Origin: Nostoc sp. ATCC 53789
Lineage (GTDB): Bacteria; Cyanobacteriota; Cyanobacteriia; Cyanobacteriales; Nostocaceae
DNA: 64,000 nucleotides
Assembly: GCF_009873495.1 (NCBI RefSeq)
Contig: NZ_CP046703.1
Location: 5,918,501 to 5,982,500 of the forward strand
Direction of reading: 5' to 3'
This document shows, piece after piece, positions 9,047 to 17,614 of this stretch. The notes beneath the pieces were generated by a model. It did no database searches, was not told the origin of the DNA, and saw only the letters and a list, made by a program, of their open reading frames with translations. The position numbers were made by a program, and so were the translations under genes. Each line of letters opens with the position of its first letter. Position 1 is the first letter of the stretch.

Positions 9047-10771
9047 GTGGGTCAGTATCAACCTACTCAGCTAAAGCTCTATAATCCAGATGCGATCGCT
9101 CGCTATTATAGTTACCGTCCTTGGCTAGCCTGGGGGCGACTGCTGAGAATTATCTCCTCTTTTGCAGTATTTATAATCAGTCTCAAGTGGGACGAATGGC
9201 AAGACAAAGTTGAGCAGAACAAGGGTAAACGAGCTATCCAGTTGCGAGAACTGCTCACCCGCCTCGGCCCGACTTTTATTAAAGTTGGTCAAGCCCTCTC
9301 CACCAGACCTGACTTAATACGTAAAGATTTTCTAGAAGAACTGATCAAGTTACAAGATCAGTTACCACCTTTCGATAATGCGATCGCTTACAAAATTATC
9401 GAAACCGAGCTAGATCGTCCAATTGATGAATGTTTTAGCGAACTCTCACCTCACCCAGTCGCAGCAGCTAGCTTGGGTCAAGTATACCGTGGTCGTCTAA
9501 TCAGTGGCGAAGAAGTCGCAGTGAAGGTGCAACGCCCAAACTTACGCCCAACTCTTACCCGCGACCTCTATTTATTGCGCTGGGGTGCGAGTTGGGTAGC
9601 TCCTTGGTTGCCTCTGAATCTCGGTCACGACCTCACTTTAATCGTGGACGAGTTTGGCACGAAGCTATTTGAAGAAATCGACTATATAAATGAAGGCCGC
9701 AACGCCGAAAAATTTGCTAGCAATTTCCGCAACGACCCACAAGTTAAAGTTCCAGGAATTTACTGGCGTTATACCAATACCCACGTTTTAACCCTGGAAT
9801 GGATTAACGGCTTCAAGCTGACGGATACTAAAAGCATCCGCGAAGCAGGTTTAGACCCAGAAGCGATTATCCAAATTGGCGTTACTTCAGGATTGCAACA
9901 GCTTTTAGAACACGGCTTCTTTCATGCTGACCCCCATCCCGGTAATCTATTTGCTGTACCCGATGGCCGGATGGCTTATATCGACTTCGGCATGATGGAT
10001 CAGTTGGAAGAAAACACCAAAGAAACACTGGTAGATGCGCTAGTGCATTTGGTGAATAAAGACTATACCGATTTAGCCGAAGACTTCGTAAAATTAGGAT
10101 TTCTGACTCCAGACACAAATATTTGCCCGATAGTGCCAGCATTAGAAGCGGTGCTAGGAAATGCCATTGGCAAAAATGTCAAGGATTTTAACTTCAAAAC
10201 GATTACCGATGAATTTTCGGAACTGATGTACGAATATCCTTTCCGAGTTCCGGCGAAGTTTGCTTTGATTATTCGTTCCTTGGTGACTCAAGAAGGTATT
10301 GCCCTGAGCCTCAACCCAGATTTCAAAATTGTGGAAGTGGGTTATCCCTACATAGCACGGCGGTTACTGACAGGGGAATCGCCTGAGTTACGGCGGCGAT
10401 TATTGAATGTGTTATTCAAAGATGGTAAATTTCAGTGGCAGCGTTTAGAGAATTTAATTGCGATCGCTCGTAGCGATAACAACTTTGATGTATTGCCCAC
10501 AGCCCAAATGGGTTTCCAATTTTTAATGTCGGAAGAAGGCAAGTTTCTGCGGCGACAGCTGGTGCTGGCTCTCACTGAAGATGACCGCCTCCACACCGAA
10601 GATGTCCAACGCCTGTGGAACCTAGTTAAAGATGACTTAAAACCGGATCGTTTATTAAATGTAGCGATCGGCATCTTAACTAATTTATCTAGAGAAGGCG
10701 CGGCGGCTATTCTGCCAAAAGCTACATTTCTAGTGCCTTTTACTGGAAACCAGTCAGCAATTAAAAACTAA
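9047..10771 (+). CDS. ABC1/UbiB (AarF) family atypical kinase
   Basis: This 574 aa protein starts at GTG. It has the hallmarks of the ABC1/UbiB family: the KxGQ-type motif FIKVGQALSTRPDLI near residue 80, the Ala-rich loop AAASLGQVYRG, the lysine in VAVKVQRP, the E(x)DY segment, HADPHPGNLF and the metal-binding IDFGMM. The family supports quinone and prenyl-lipid metabolism; plants and cyanobacteria have several paralogues linked to plastoquinone and tocopherol homeostasis. No membrane segment is certain. A small membrane protein gene follows 26 bases downstream and is probably co-transcribed. Confidence 0.88.
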   Translation: MGQYQPTQLKLYNPDAIARYYSYRPWLAWGRLLRIISSFAVFIISLKWDEWQDKVEQNKGKRAIQLRELLTRLGPTFIKVGQALSTRPDLIRKDFLEELIKLQDQLPPFDNAIAYKIIETELDRPIDECFSELSPHPVAAASLGQVYRGRLISGEEVAVKVQRPNLRPTLTRDLYLLRWGASWVAPWLPLNLGHDLTLIVDEFGTKLFEEIDYINEGRNAEKFASNFRNDPQVKVPGIYWRYTNTHVLTLEWINGFKLTDTKSIREAGLDPEAIIQIGVTSGLQQLLEHGFFHADPHPGNLFAVPDGRMAYIDFGMMDQLEENTKETLVDALVHLVNKDYTDLAEDFVKLGFLTPDTNICPIVPALEAVLGNAIGKNVKDFNFKTITDEFSELMYEYPFRVPAKFALIIRSLVTQEGIALSLNPDFKIVEVGYPYIARRLLTGESPELRRRLLNVLFKDGKFQWQRLENLIAIARSDNNFDVLPTAQMGFQFLMSEEGKFLRRQLVLALTEDDRLHTEDVQRLWNLVKDDLKPDRLLNVAIGILTNLSREGAAAILPKATFLVPFTGNQSAIKN

Positions 10772-10797
10772 AAAACTATAAATCAGGAGTTTTAATA

Positions 10798-11172
10798 ATG
10801 TACTATTTTCCTTTACAACCACCCTATTTCCTCTTACTCGTTGGCTTTTTGACAGCATTAACATCTGGTTTGGCATTATCTGGCACTTTGAAAGTAATTG
10901 TGCAGAATTGGCCAAGCGAAAAAGCAGAAAATACTGAACCACGTTCTTCTCTAAAACAATTACTTGTGCCATTTATCGGTATCACTGGCGGGACTTGTCT
11001 ATTTCTGTCTTCAGGCTTAGAGATATTTGGCTTTCCCTCCACGTTGGCTTTAGGAGTCGGTCTACCAATTAGTTTGTTTACTTGTTTATTAGTTTGGTTG
11101 CAGCTGGGAAGTATGATGACCTTTATAGAACGAGAAGGGATGCAATCTTTAGATTTAGATTCTTTTTCTTAG
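10798..11172 (+). CDS. small hypothetical membrane protein
   Basis: This 124 aa protein has three hydrophobic segments: about residues 8-32, 59-78 and 83-103. A charged loop containing NWPSEKAENTEPRSS lies between the first two. An AGGAGTTTTA stretch six bases before the ATG is a plausible ribosome binding site. No family was recognised. Its position directly behind the UbiB-like kinase, with a strong hairpin terminator after it, suggests a two-gene operon. Confidence 0.7.
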   Translation: MYYFPLQPPYFLLLVGFLTALTSGLALSGTLKVIVQNWPSEKAENTEPRSSLKQLLVPFIGITGGTCLFLSSGLEIFGFPSTLALGVGLPISLFTCLLVWLQLGSMMTFIEREGMQSLDLDSFS

Positions 11173-11230
11173 ATTGATAAAATATGTTTAAGTTATTGTT
11201 AACTGAACTGTCTTGATATAGGAATAAACT

Positions 11231-11260
11231 TAAATGCTCACCATAGCTGGTGAGCATTTA
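11231..11260 (+). terminator. 12-bp perfect hairpin, likely terminator
   Basis: TAAATGCTCACC at 11231-11242 and GGTGAGCATTTA at 11249-11260 pair perfectly around a 6-base loop, followed by a T-rich stretch (TACTTTTG). It lies 58 bases after the small membrane protein gene and probably ends the UbiB operon. Confidence 0.7.
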
Positions 11261-11509
11261 TACTTTTGTAGTCAGCTTTTTTCAAGGCTTTAGTATAGAT
11301 GCAATTAATTCATGTCTTAAAATCTTTTAGGGATTGCATAGAATTTTAGTAATTAGAGAAAAATAGGTACTATTACAGTAGTCAGCCCCTATATTATATA
11401 TGTGAACATAGTGTTTGATTTAAATCGAAACAATTTGCATGATTCTTCTGTCTCTAAACAAATTTTTAATATTAGTCTCAGCCAAATTTTATTTCAACAA
11501 TAAAATCTT

Positions 11510-12394
11510 ATGAACCAAGAAAAATCAGACATTTGTTTTTGCACTTTAGCTTTAGGGAAAAGATACCGCTCTCATGCTTTCCTATTAGCTCAAGATATCG
11601 AAAAACATTCGCCAGGAGTATATTTAATTGTCCTAACAGATAAGCCAGAAGAATTTAAAATATATCCTAACGTTCTAGCATTTCAACATGAACAACATAG
11701 CATTGGTTGTTACCACGATAAAAGGTTTGTAATTGCCAAAGCAATATCACTGTTTAATACTTGTATATTTGTCGATGCAGATATCAGAATATTAGATAAG
11801 TTACAACCAGATATAAAATGGCTTCCTGGCATAACAGCAAGAAGTTGTACCAGTATTGTCAAACACAATCAAGAATATATTAATTCAGCAAATGATGATT
11901 TCAAGGCAAATAGAGTTAGAGATTTGACCATTCTGAGCAAACTAGCACAAAAACTAGACCTGGATTTAGAAGATACTAATATTCAGTTTGTCATGGAAAT
12001 GTTATTTGTAGTTACAAGGCAAGATGGGCGGGAAATCGAATTTATTAAGCAATGGGAAACTATTGCACTTTACTGTGAGTTAAATGGTTTTTATAGTGCT
12101 GAGGGTTATGCAATAGGATTAGCTGCTGCTAAGGCGGGATTACCAGTTCGATGGGATGCTATGGACGGTATTGTTTATTTCAAGGATTGGGTAGAACGGC
12201 AGAAAATCAAAAAGGGACAAGCAAATCCAGATAAAACGCTGATATATTTTCAACAGCACGAAGCGATTGAATACCACAAAAATTCACTTTTCCAAAAGCT
12301 ATTGCATAAACTAAATAAATTTATTGGTTATTACTATCGGTACTTACGTTTAAGACTTGCGGCATTAAGTAATTTTAATTTTTATCACCGATGA
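11510..12394 (+). CDS. GT-A type glycosyltransferase-like protein
   Basis: This 294 aa protein begins with a strand-helix pattern typical of GT-A enzymes (ICFCTLALGKRYRSHAFLLAQDI). It carries a DxD motif at D89-A-D91 in IFVDADIRIL, the usual metal and sugar-nucleotide site. A C-terminal basic and hydrophobic helix (about 255-285) may touch the membrane. The donor and acceptor sugars cannot be read. It is convergent with the minus-strand glycosyltransferase cluster and probably belongs to the same surface-glycan region. The 337 bases before it hold the UbiB-operon terminator and AT-rich promoter DNA. Confidence 0.7.
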   Translation: MNQEKSDICFCTLALGKRYRSHAFLLAQDIEKHSPGVYLIVLTDKPEEFKIYPNVLAFQHEQHSIGCYHDKRFVIAKAISLFNTCIFVDADIRILDKLQPDIKWLPGITARSCTSIVKHNQEYINSANDDFKANRVRDLTILSKLAQKLDLDLEDTNIQFVMEMLFVVTRQDGREIEFIKQWETIALYCELNGFYSAEGYAIGLAAAKAGLPVRWDAMDGIVYFKDWVERQKIKKGQANPDKTLIYFQQHEAIEYHKNSLFQKLLHKLNKFIGYYYRYLRLRLAALSNFNFYHR

Positions 12395-12446
12395 AAATTT
12401 TAAAAAATCAACAAGCTGATTTAATTGGTATATCTTTGCTGAGTTA

Positions 12447-13484
12447 TTAATAACCACTAATTCTATCCTTGAAGTTACGATACTTTAATTTAATATTGTT
12501 TACTCTTTGCTGAATAAAACTACTAGTAGATTTTTGCAAAAGCGTTATCTGGCTTGGGCGGGTAAAACTTTGAGGCCGTTTTTCAGGTGATTTTAAATAG
12601 CGATAATATAAGAAAACATCACGGTAAGGAATATCTACATCTTCACCTCCACAAAGCCGCACAAAAGCTGAAGAAGACACACTCATATAGTGTAAGTAGG
12701 TCAATCTCCGCCCTTGGTCATAGAGGATATTATCTACCACATCAAATTTAGAACTCCAGTGATTACCAGTTGCCTGCTCGCAGTCATCAAAAGCAAAGTT
12801 ATAATAGGAAATACCACTTCTCAACACCATGTAGTTAAATAAAGATTGGTCAGGTGCTAAAAAAGCCATGACATCTGCCTCACCCGATATTAATTTGCCC
12901 ATTAAATCGGCTCTTATCGCTGGAGAAAAAATATTTTTCTTGGTTGCAAACCAACCAGCACAAAATACTTTATCTTGCAAGTTTTCTGAATTGAAAATTT
13001 GCTGTATTTGCTCTGGTGAACCATCAAAAATAAATTTTAAGTCAGATTTATATTGAAAATCATTGACTACCCAATCAGATGTATCTAATTTTTCATATAC
13101 ATAATCTACTGGCCCCATTAACAAGGTATCTGCATCAAAATAAATAAATCTATCAAAGGGGCCATCCACAGCACAAAATTTGCGGTGCATTGGTAACTCA
13201 TAGAGTTCTGAAAAACCCCACTCTCGCCAAGTTCTTTGCGCTCTAGGATAATTTTTCCATATCTGAGTCGCAAAGTTATCCCAATAAGCTATGGAATCAG
13301 AATCTTCAAATAAGCTGACATTATCTCTAGATGCAATCTCTGCTTTCACCTTATCTAAGCGCTGATTATATGGAAGTATACAAATAGGAATTTTCCTACC
13401 AGCATTAGCTTCTATACTGTTGAGCAATGCTACTAGTTGGTCAAAGACAACATCATTGGCTAAGATGTAGATACCATCAATCAT
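12447..13484 (-). CDS. GT-A type glycosyltransferase-like protein, paralogue 1
   Basis: The frame is open from 13520, but ATG at 13484 is the better start. It has AGGAG seven bases upstream and gives MIDGIYILAND, which aligns with the starts of the two neighbouring paralogues; the protein is then 345 aa. A DxD motif lies in FIYFDADTLLMG (about residues 117-119), preceded by the FCAVDGPFDRF block it shares with the 14395-15375 product. The C-terminus carries the shared DIPYRDVFLYYRYLKSPEKRP motif. It is probably a sugar transferase of unknown substrate and is the last gene of the minus-strand glycosyltransferase operon. Confidence 0.7.
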   Translation of the reverse strand: MIDGIYILANDVVFDQLVALLNSIEANAGRKIPICILPYNQRLDKVKAEIASRDNVSLFEDSDSIAYWDNFATQIWKNYPRAQRTWREWGFSELYELPMHRKFCAVDGPFDRFIYFDADTLLMGPVDYVYEKLDTSDWVVNDFQYKSDLKFIFDGSPEQIQQIFNSENLQDKVFCAGWFATKKNIFSPAIRADLMGKLISGEADVMAFLAPDQSLFNYMVLRSGISYYNFAFDDCEQATGNHWSSKFDVVDNILYDQGRRLTYLHYMSVSSSAFVRLCGGEDVDIPYRDVFLYYRYLKSPEKRPQSFTRPSQITLLQKSTSSFIQQRVNNIKLKYRNFKDRISGY

Positions 13485-13500
13485 TGGGATACTCCTAATA

Positions 13501-14391
13501 TTAAGTGCGGGCAGCAACAAAAGGAAATAAACGGCGAGTCAGTTTGGAGATGAAAGCGAATTTACCCTCATGGAGATAGCGATAGTGTTCCCACAATTGC
13601 CAATAGGGACTACCAGTTTTCATCCGTGTACCAGCCCAGTGGAGATATTTTAGTCGTTGTCCTCGGTCATAGAGGGCATAATCTTGCTGTTGGAAACTTT
13701 GTGAACCCGCCCAACTACCAGGCCCACCGCCAGGAATTTTGACGAGATTTCCTCGTTTGGCAATCAGTTTGAGAACAAGATAATTTAAAATTGGCTGGTC
13801 TGTAACTCCTTCAGAAAAATCGAAATATTCACGATGCGCTGCACACTCGCGCAAAGCTTCATCCATTTGTTCTTCGGTAATAACTCCTTTTCTCGAAGCC
13901 CAAAAGCCACTATTAAAAACATCTTGAAGTTGAGCATCAGAAAAAATTTGCTGCTCTTTCACAAATGGGGAAAAGATATTTCGTAGTTTGTCATTGGCAT
14001 GATGGTAATCACAACAGAAGAAATCGACTTCTGAAAGTTTGTCTAAATTGTCGGCGATTTTTTCAAAAACGACAATATCTGTATCAATATAAATAAATTC
14101 ATCTAAAGGGCCAAACCACGCCACCAGTTTACGCATTTTGTTTGGTAAGGCGAGGAAATCTCGATCAAAAATTTCTCCGATGCGTTTGGTAAATTTATCA
14201 ATAAGTTCCAAATCGGGGAAAATTTGCACTTTGTGTAAGGTAGAAAGCTGTTCTGCTACCTTGTGATAATTTTCGTTAAATGGTATCAGATAAATAGTTA
14301 CTTCTGGATCATAGTAACGAATACTATTTAGTAAAGCGATCGCATTATCAATAACACGATCGTTGGCAACAATATAAATTCCCCTACTCAT
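13501..14391 (-). CDS. GT-A type glycosyltransferase-like protein, paralogue 2
   Basis: This 296 aa protein starts MSRGIYIVANDRVIDNAIALLNSI, the same beginning as its neighbours, and carries D103-T-D105 in YIDTDIVVF. The middle is more diverged than in the two flanking paralogues, and it ends with a HYRYLHEGKF variant of the shared C-terminal motif. It lies 3 bases after the preceding gene and 16 bases before the next start, so co-translation is likely. The substrate is unknown. Confidence 0.7.
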   Translation of the reverse strand: MSRGIYIVANDRVIDNAIALLNSIRYYDPEVTIYLIPFNENYHKVAEQLSTLHKVQIFPDLELIDKFTKRIGEIFDRDFLALPNKMRKLVAWFGPLDEFIYIDTDIVVFEKIADNLDKLSEVDFFCCDYHHANDKLRNIFSPFVKEQQIFSDAQLQDVFNSGFWASRKGVITEEQMDEALRECAAHREYFDFSEGVTDQPILNYLVLKLIAKRGNLVKIPGGGPGSWAGSQSFQQQDYALYDRGQRLKYLHWAGTRMKTGSPYWQLWEHYRYLHEGKFAFISKLTRRLFPFVAART

Positions 14392-14394
14392 AAA

Positions 14395-15375
14395 TTATCC
14401 TTGGTTAATTAACTTAAGTTTTCGCAAAGCTCTTGTAAGTAAATTTGGTACTGGAGCGTCATTATAATTCTTAGGAGGGTTTTGAAAGATGGGACGCTTA
14501 TCTGGTTCGTTTAAGTAACGATAGTAGAGAAATAAATCTCGATAGGGAAAATCAATATTTTCTCCAGCACAGACTGCTTGATTAATATTAGGAGGGATAC
14601 CAATATAATGAAGGTAGGTTAGCCGATTCCCTTTGTCATAAAGAAGGTGTTCTCGTTCCTCGAAGTGCTTAGATGTGGCAGAACATCCTGTCTTTGCATT
14701 ATCTGGTAGTTGACGAGCAAAGTTATAAATAGGAAGATTAGACCTCATTACCATGTAGTTTATCAGTGGTTGTTCTCCAGCACCGCCATACAAAATTTCC
14801 GCCTCACCATTTTGTAAATGCGATATCAGTAAATCTCTTTGTTCTGAGTTAAATGTTCCTCGTTTTGCGCCATAGAAACCGGAGCAAAAGATTTCAGAAT
14901 CAATCCGCTTTTGCTCGAAAACTTCTAGTAATTTTGGCGAGTTAACATTATATATCTTACTAACGTCTTTAAATTGGAAATCGTAGACAACAAAATCATA
15001 AGTATCTAGCTTTTCAAACACTGATGCCAGAGAATTCATCACCAAGGTGTCTGCATCTAAATAGATAAATTTATCGAATGGCCCATCAAAGGCGCAAAAA
15101 CGGCGGTGAGCGCCATACAACCGTGATTTACTCCGATTCAATCGCTCTGGTGCTGCTGAGAGCATAAATTGATCCCAACGGTTGATTGATTCTTGATTAT
15201 CGTAAAGAAATACATTAGGGCGTTTAGCTATTTCATCAGCAATTCGCTGTGTCTGATCGTCGAAAGGATAGATACAAACAGGAGTTTCGGGGCCCAAAAT
15301 AACATCAATACTGTTGAGCAAAGCCACCAGTTGATCGAAAACATAATCATTGCCAAGGGTACAAATACCATTCAT
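14395..15375 (-). CDS. GT-A type glycosyltransferase-like protein, paralogue 3
   Basis: This 326 aa protein is a close relative of the 12447-13484 product. They share (N/D)GI(C/Y)xLxND at the start, VFDQLVALLNSI, CAFDGPFDKFIYLDADTLVM (D107-x-D109) and the C-terminal DFPYRDLFLYYRYLNEPDKRP block. It starts only 3 bases after the stop of the GT10-like gene. The pair seems to have arisen by duplication, with the 13501-14391 gene lying between them. Confidence 0.72.
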   Translation of the reverse strand: MNGICTLGNDYVFDQLVALLNSIDVILGPETPVCIYPFDDQTQRIADEIAKRPNVFLYDNQESINRWDQFMLSAAPERLNRSKSRLYGAHRRFCAFDGPFDKFIYLDADTLVMNSLASVFEKLDTYDFVVYDFQFKDVSKIYNVNSPKLLEVFEQKRIDSEIFCSGFYGAKRGTFNSEQRDLLISHLQNGEAEILYGGAGEQPLINYMVMRSNLPIYNFARQLPDNAKTGCSATSKHFEEREHLLYDKGNRLTYLHYIGIPPNINQAVCAGENIDFPYRDLFLYYRYLNEPDKRPIFQNPPKNYNDAPVPNLLTRALRKLKLINQG

Positions 15376-15378
15376 AAT

Positions 15379-16338
15379 TTATGAGTGTTGATCAACAAAG
15401 TTTGATAACCAGTTAAGTAAGTTTAATTTATGTAAAATGATTTGACGTGCTTCTGCGATCGCATCTTTGGCAGCATACCAAGCATCAGGTGTAGCTGTCA
15501 CTTCTTTGATGTAGGCAATACCTTTTTCATCTAAACTGGGCAACCGCAAAAAGCTACCCGGTGGCAATAATTTATCAGCAGCCGGGCCACCATAGTAAAT
15601 TGGTAGACACCAGGCAAGTAAACTATCCCAAAGTTTCTCACTGACATACCAATTATTATCAGCATAATTTTCAATTGCCAAATTGTAATAGTATGGTGCC
15701 ATCCCATACCATTTATTACCTAGTTCTCCCGATTTTTTAGCCGATTCTGGTAAATTACGCCCATATAAATCAAATTTTATGCCACTAGATTGTAGCGACT
15801 GCAAAAAGTCTAAACGCTGGCGATGTTTGGCTGTACGACTGATTCCCGAAGTAATCCAACTACATGGGGCAACCTTTTGAGGTGGTGGCATTTCATTTAA
15901 ATCTTGAAATGAATTTGAATGATACCAAATAGCAGGCATATAGTCAGGAGTCGGGGCAAAATCATCGGGGCCAGAAATGTAGCCGCAATACTTCTGGGCT
16001 TGCTGATAATTATGATTAGTTATTTCGACAATTTCATCTAAAGGTGGTTCTCTTAGCAAATAAATAATCCGCTCTTTGTTGACACCACGCAGTAGAGAAT
16101 CAACATTTACTACTGATTTTTGCTGCCGTTTGCGAAAGCTATCTAACCAAGATTTTTGTGGCGCTGCTTGGGGAAAATCAAATTGATACATCAGTAGAAA
16201 ATCTGGTTTGGTTGCTAGCGCCTGCATTTGCATATTGCCCCAAACTCCAAATTGATGCGGGGTTTGTTGCCACAGCCAATCGGCTCTAGTTTCTAAACCT
16301 CGATAGCCACTAATCATACCTACAGTTTTTATAGTCAT
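15379..16338 (-). CDS. GT10 family (fucosyltransferase-like) glycosyltransferase
   Basis: This 319 aa protein has the C-terminal signature of family GT10 in its last third: YYNLAIENYADNNWYVSEKLWDSLLAWCLPIYYGGP. In characterised members this binds GDP-fucose and gives alpha-1,3/1,4-fucosyl transfer. The N-terminal acceptor half is family-specific (GMISGYRGLETRADWLWQ). It sits in a tight operon, 28 bases after the GT4 gene and 3 bases before the next transferase. GT10 membership is well supported; fucose as the donor is inferred. Confidence 0.78.
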   Translation of the reverse strand: MTIKTVGMISGYRGLETRADWLWQQTPHQFGVWGNMQMQALATKPDFLLMYQFDFPQAAPQKSWLDSFRKRQQKSVVNVDSLLRGVNKERIIYLLREPPLDEIVEITNHNYQQAQKYCGYISGPDDFAPTPDYMPAIWYHSNSFQDLNEMPPPQKVAPCSWITSGISRTAKHRQRLDFLQSLQSSGIKFDLYGRNLPESAKKSGELGNKWYGMAPYYYNLAIENYADNNWYVSEKLWDSLLAWCLPIYYGGPAADKLLPPGSFLRLPSLDEKGIAYIKEVTATPDAWYAAKDAIAEARQIILHKLNLLNWLSNFVDQHS

Positions 16339-16366
16339 TTTAGTTATTTGTCATTAGTTATTTTAC

Positions 16367-17614
16367 TTACACAATCAGTTGGGGTAGCAGAGATTCATCA
16401 ACATAACTAAGAATTTTTGCGGCTCGATTTTCCCAAGAAAACTGCTTGACAAATTCGATACTATCTGGATAACCTTCTATTCTTCTAGGATGAGTTTCTA
16501 AAACCTGCTTCAGACTTTCGGCAAATTTGCTTGGGTTATCTGGTTCACACCAAGCAGCGATGGCTTCGCCAACACCTCCGGTGAACGCTTTTGTATCTTG
16601 AAACTCAACTAATGAAGGAATTTCCGTCGAGACAATTGGAGTTCCAGAGGCGAAGTAATCAAACAGCTTTAAAGGAGATGTGAAAGTTGCTGCTTTTCCC
16701 GAACAATGAGGGTGAGCTAAAACATCTGCTGCTTGTAGCAAAGATGCTAACTCATTATGCAAGACATAGCCCAAAAATTGAATATTATAAACCTGTTTTT
16801 CTTTCACCAATTGCTGATAATATTCTACTTCTGCTGGCTTACCTCCTGCACAGGCAAATTGTACATTAGGCATTTCATTAGCCACATCAATTAGTACATC
16901 AATACCTTTAAATTGCTGTAACGCTCCCGCATAAACTACCAATTTTTGGTTTGCATCTCGCAATAGTTTTTGTCGCCATTCTGCGGCTTTTTCTGGTTGT
17001 CTCTGCATAAACAAACGATTGAAACCATTGTGCAGCTTAATTACTTTTTCTGGCGGCATTCCATTTTTAATCATGCTTTCACGGATTGTTTCTACAACGG
17101 TGACAGCTATTTGTAACAGTGGATTTGTAACAATTTCTTGCTCAAATGGTTTCTCTTCATGGTGGTGGTGTTCATAAATTGCCGGAATGCCATTTTTGAT
17201 GGCAGCTTTGACAAAATTCCAGTTGCGACTATGGACAAGTTTAGTAGTTGGAAGTATATGAAATGGTAAATAGTACTTGCTTGCAATGGTGTTGGAGTCA
17301 GTAAATTTGCTCGAAAAATGGTCAATCGGCCAAGGCATCGGTAATGGAGCAACTTTTAATTTGTCATGAAGATTGTAATATTCAATAAGTTCTGTTGGGG
17401 TTTTTCTCGGTTGAAAAGGACGCAATAAATTAATTGGGTTATTAGCTTTTGCTCCTTTTTCAGGGTATACCAAAACTGTTGAGTATCCCAAGTTAGCGGC
17501 GGCATTAGCTGCATTTGTAGACTGCACTAGATGAGCCTCTGGCTGGGGTAATTCTTCACCGATGAAAAAAATGTAGTGTTTTTTTAAAGTATTATTTTTC
17601 ATAATTTTAGACAT
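16367..17614 (-). CDS. GT4 family glycosyltransferase
   Basis: ATG at 17614 (MSKIMKNN) is preferred over the first in-frame codon at 17629 because GAGGA lies eight bases upstream. It overlaps the stop of the ABC transporter gene as ATGTCTAA, so the two are translationally coupled. The 415 aa product has the GT-B layout: an N-terminal acceptor domain, then a donor domain with KLVVYAGALQQFKGIDVLI and the GT4 block SGKAATFTSPLKLFDYFASGTPIVSTEIPS, which binds the nucleotide-sugar. The sugar is unknown. Confidence 0.85.
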   Translation of the reverse strand: MSKIMKNNTLKKHYIFFIGEELPQPEAHLVQSTNAANAAANLGYSTVLVYPEKGAKANNPINLLRPFQPRKTPTELIEYYNLHDKLKVAPLPMPWPIDHFSSKFTDSNTIASKYYLPFHILPTTKLVHSRNWNFVKAAIKNGIPAIYEHHHHEEKPFEQEIVTNPLLQIAVTVVETIRESMIKNGMPPEKVIKLHNGFNRLFMQRQPEKAAEWRQKLLRDANQKLVVYAGALQQFKGIDVLIDVANEMPNVQFACAGGKPAEVEYYQQLVKEKQVYNIQFLGYVLHNELASLLQAADVLAHPHCSGKAATFTSPLKLFDYFASGTPIVSTEIPSLVEFQDTKAFTGGVGEAIAAWCEPDNPSKFAESLKQVLETHPRRIEGYPDSIEFVKQFSWENRAAKILSYVDESLLPQLIV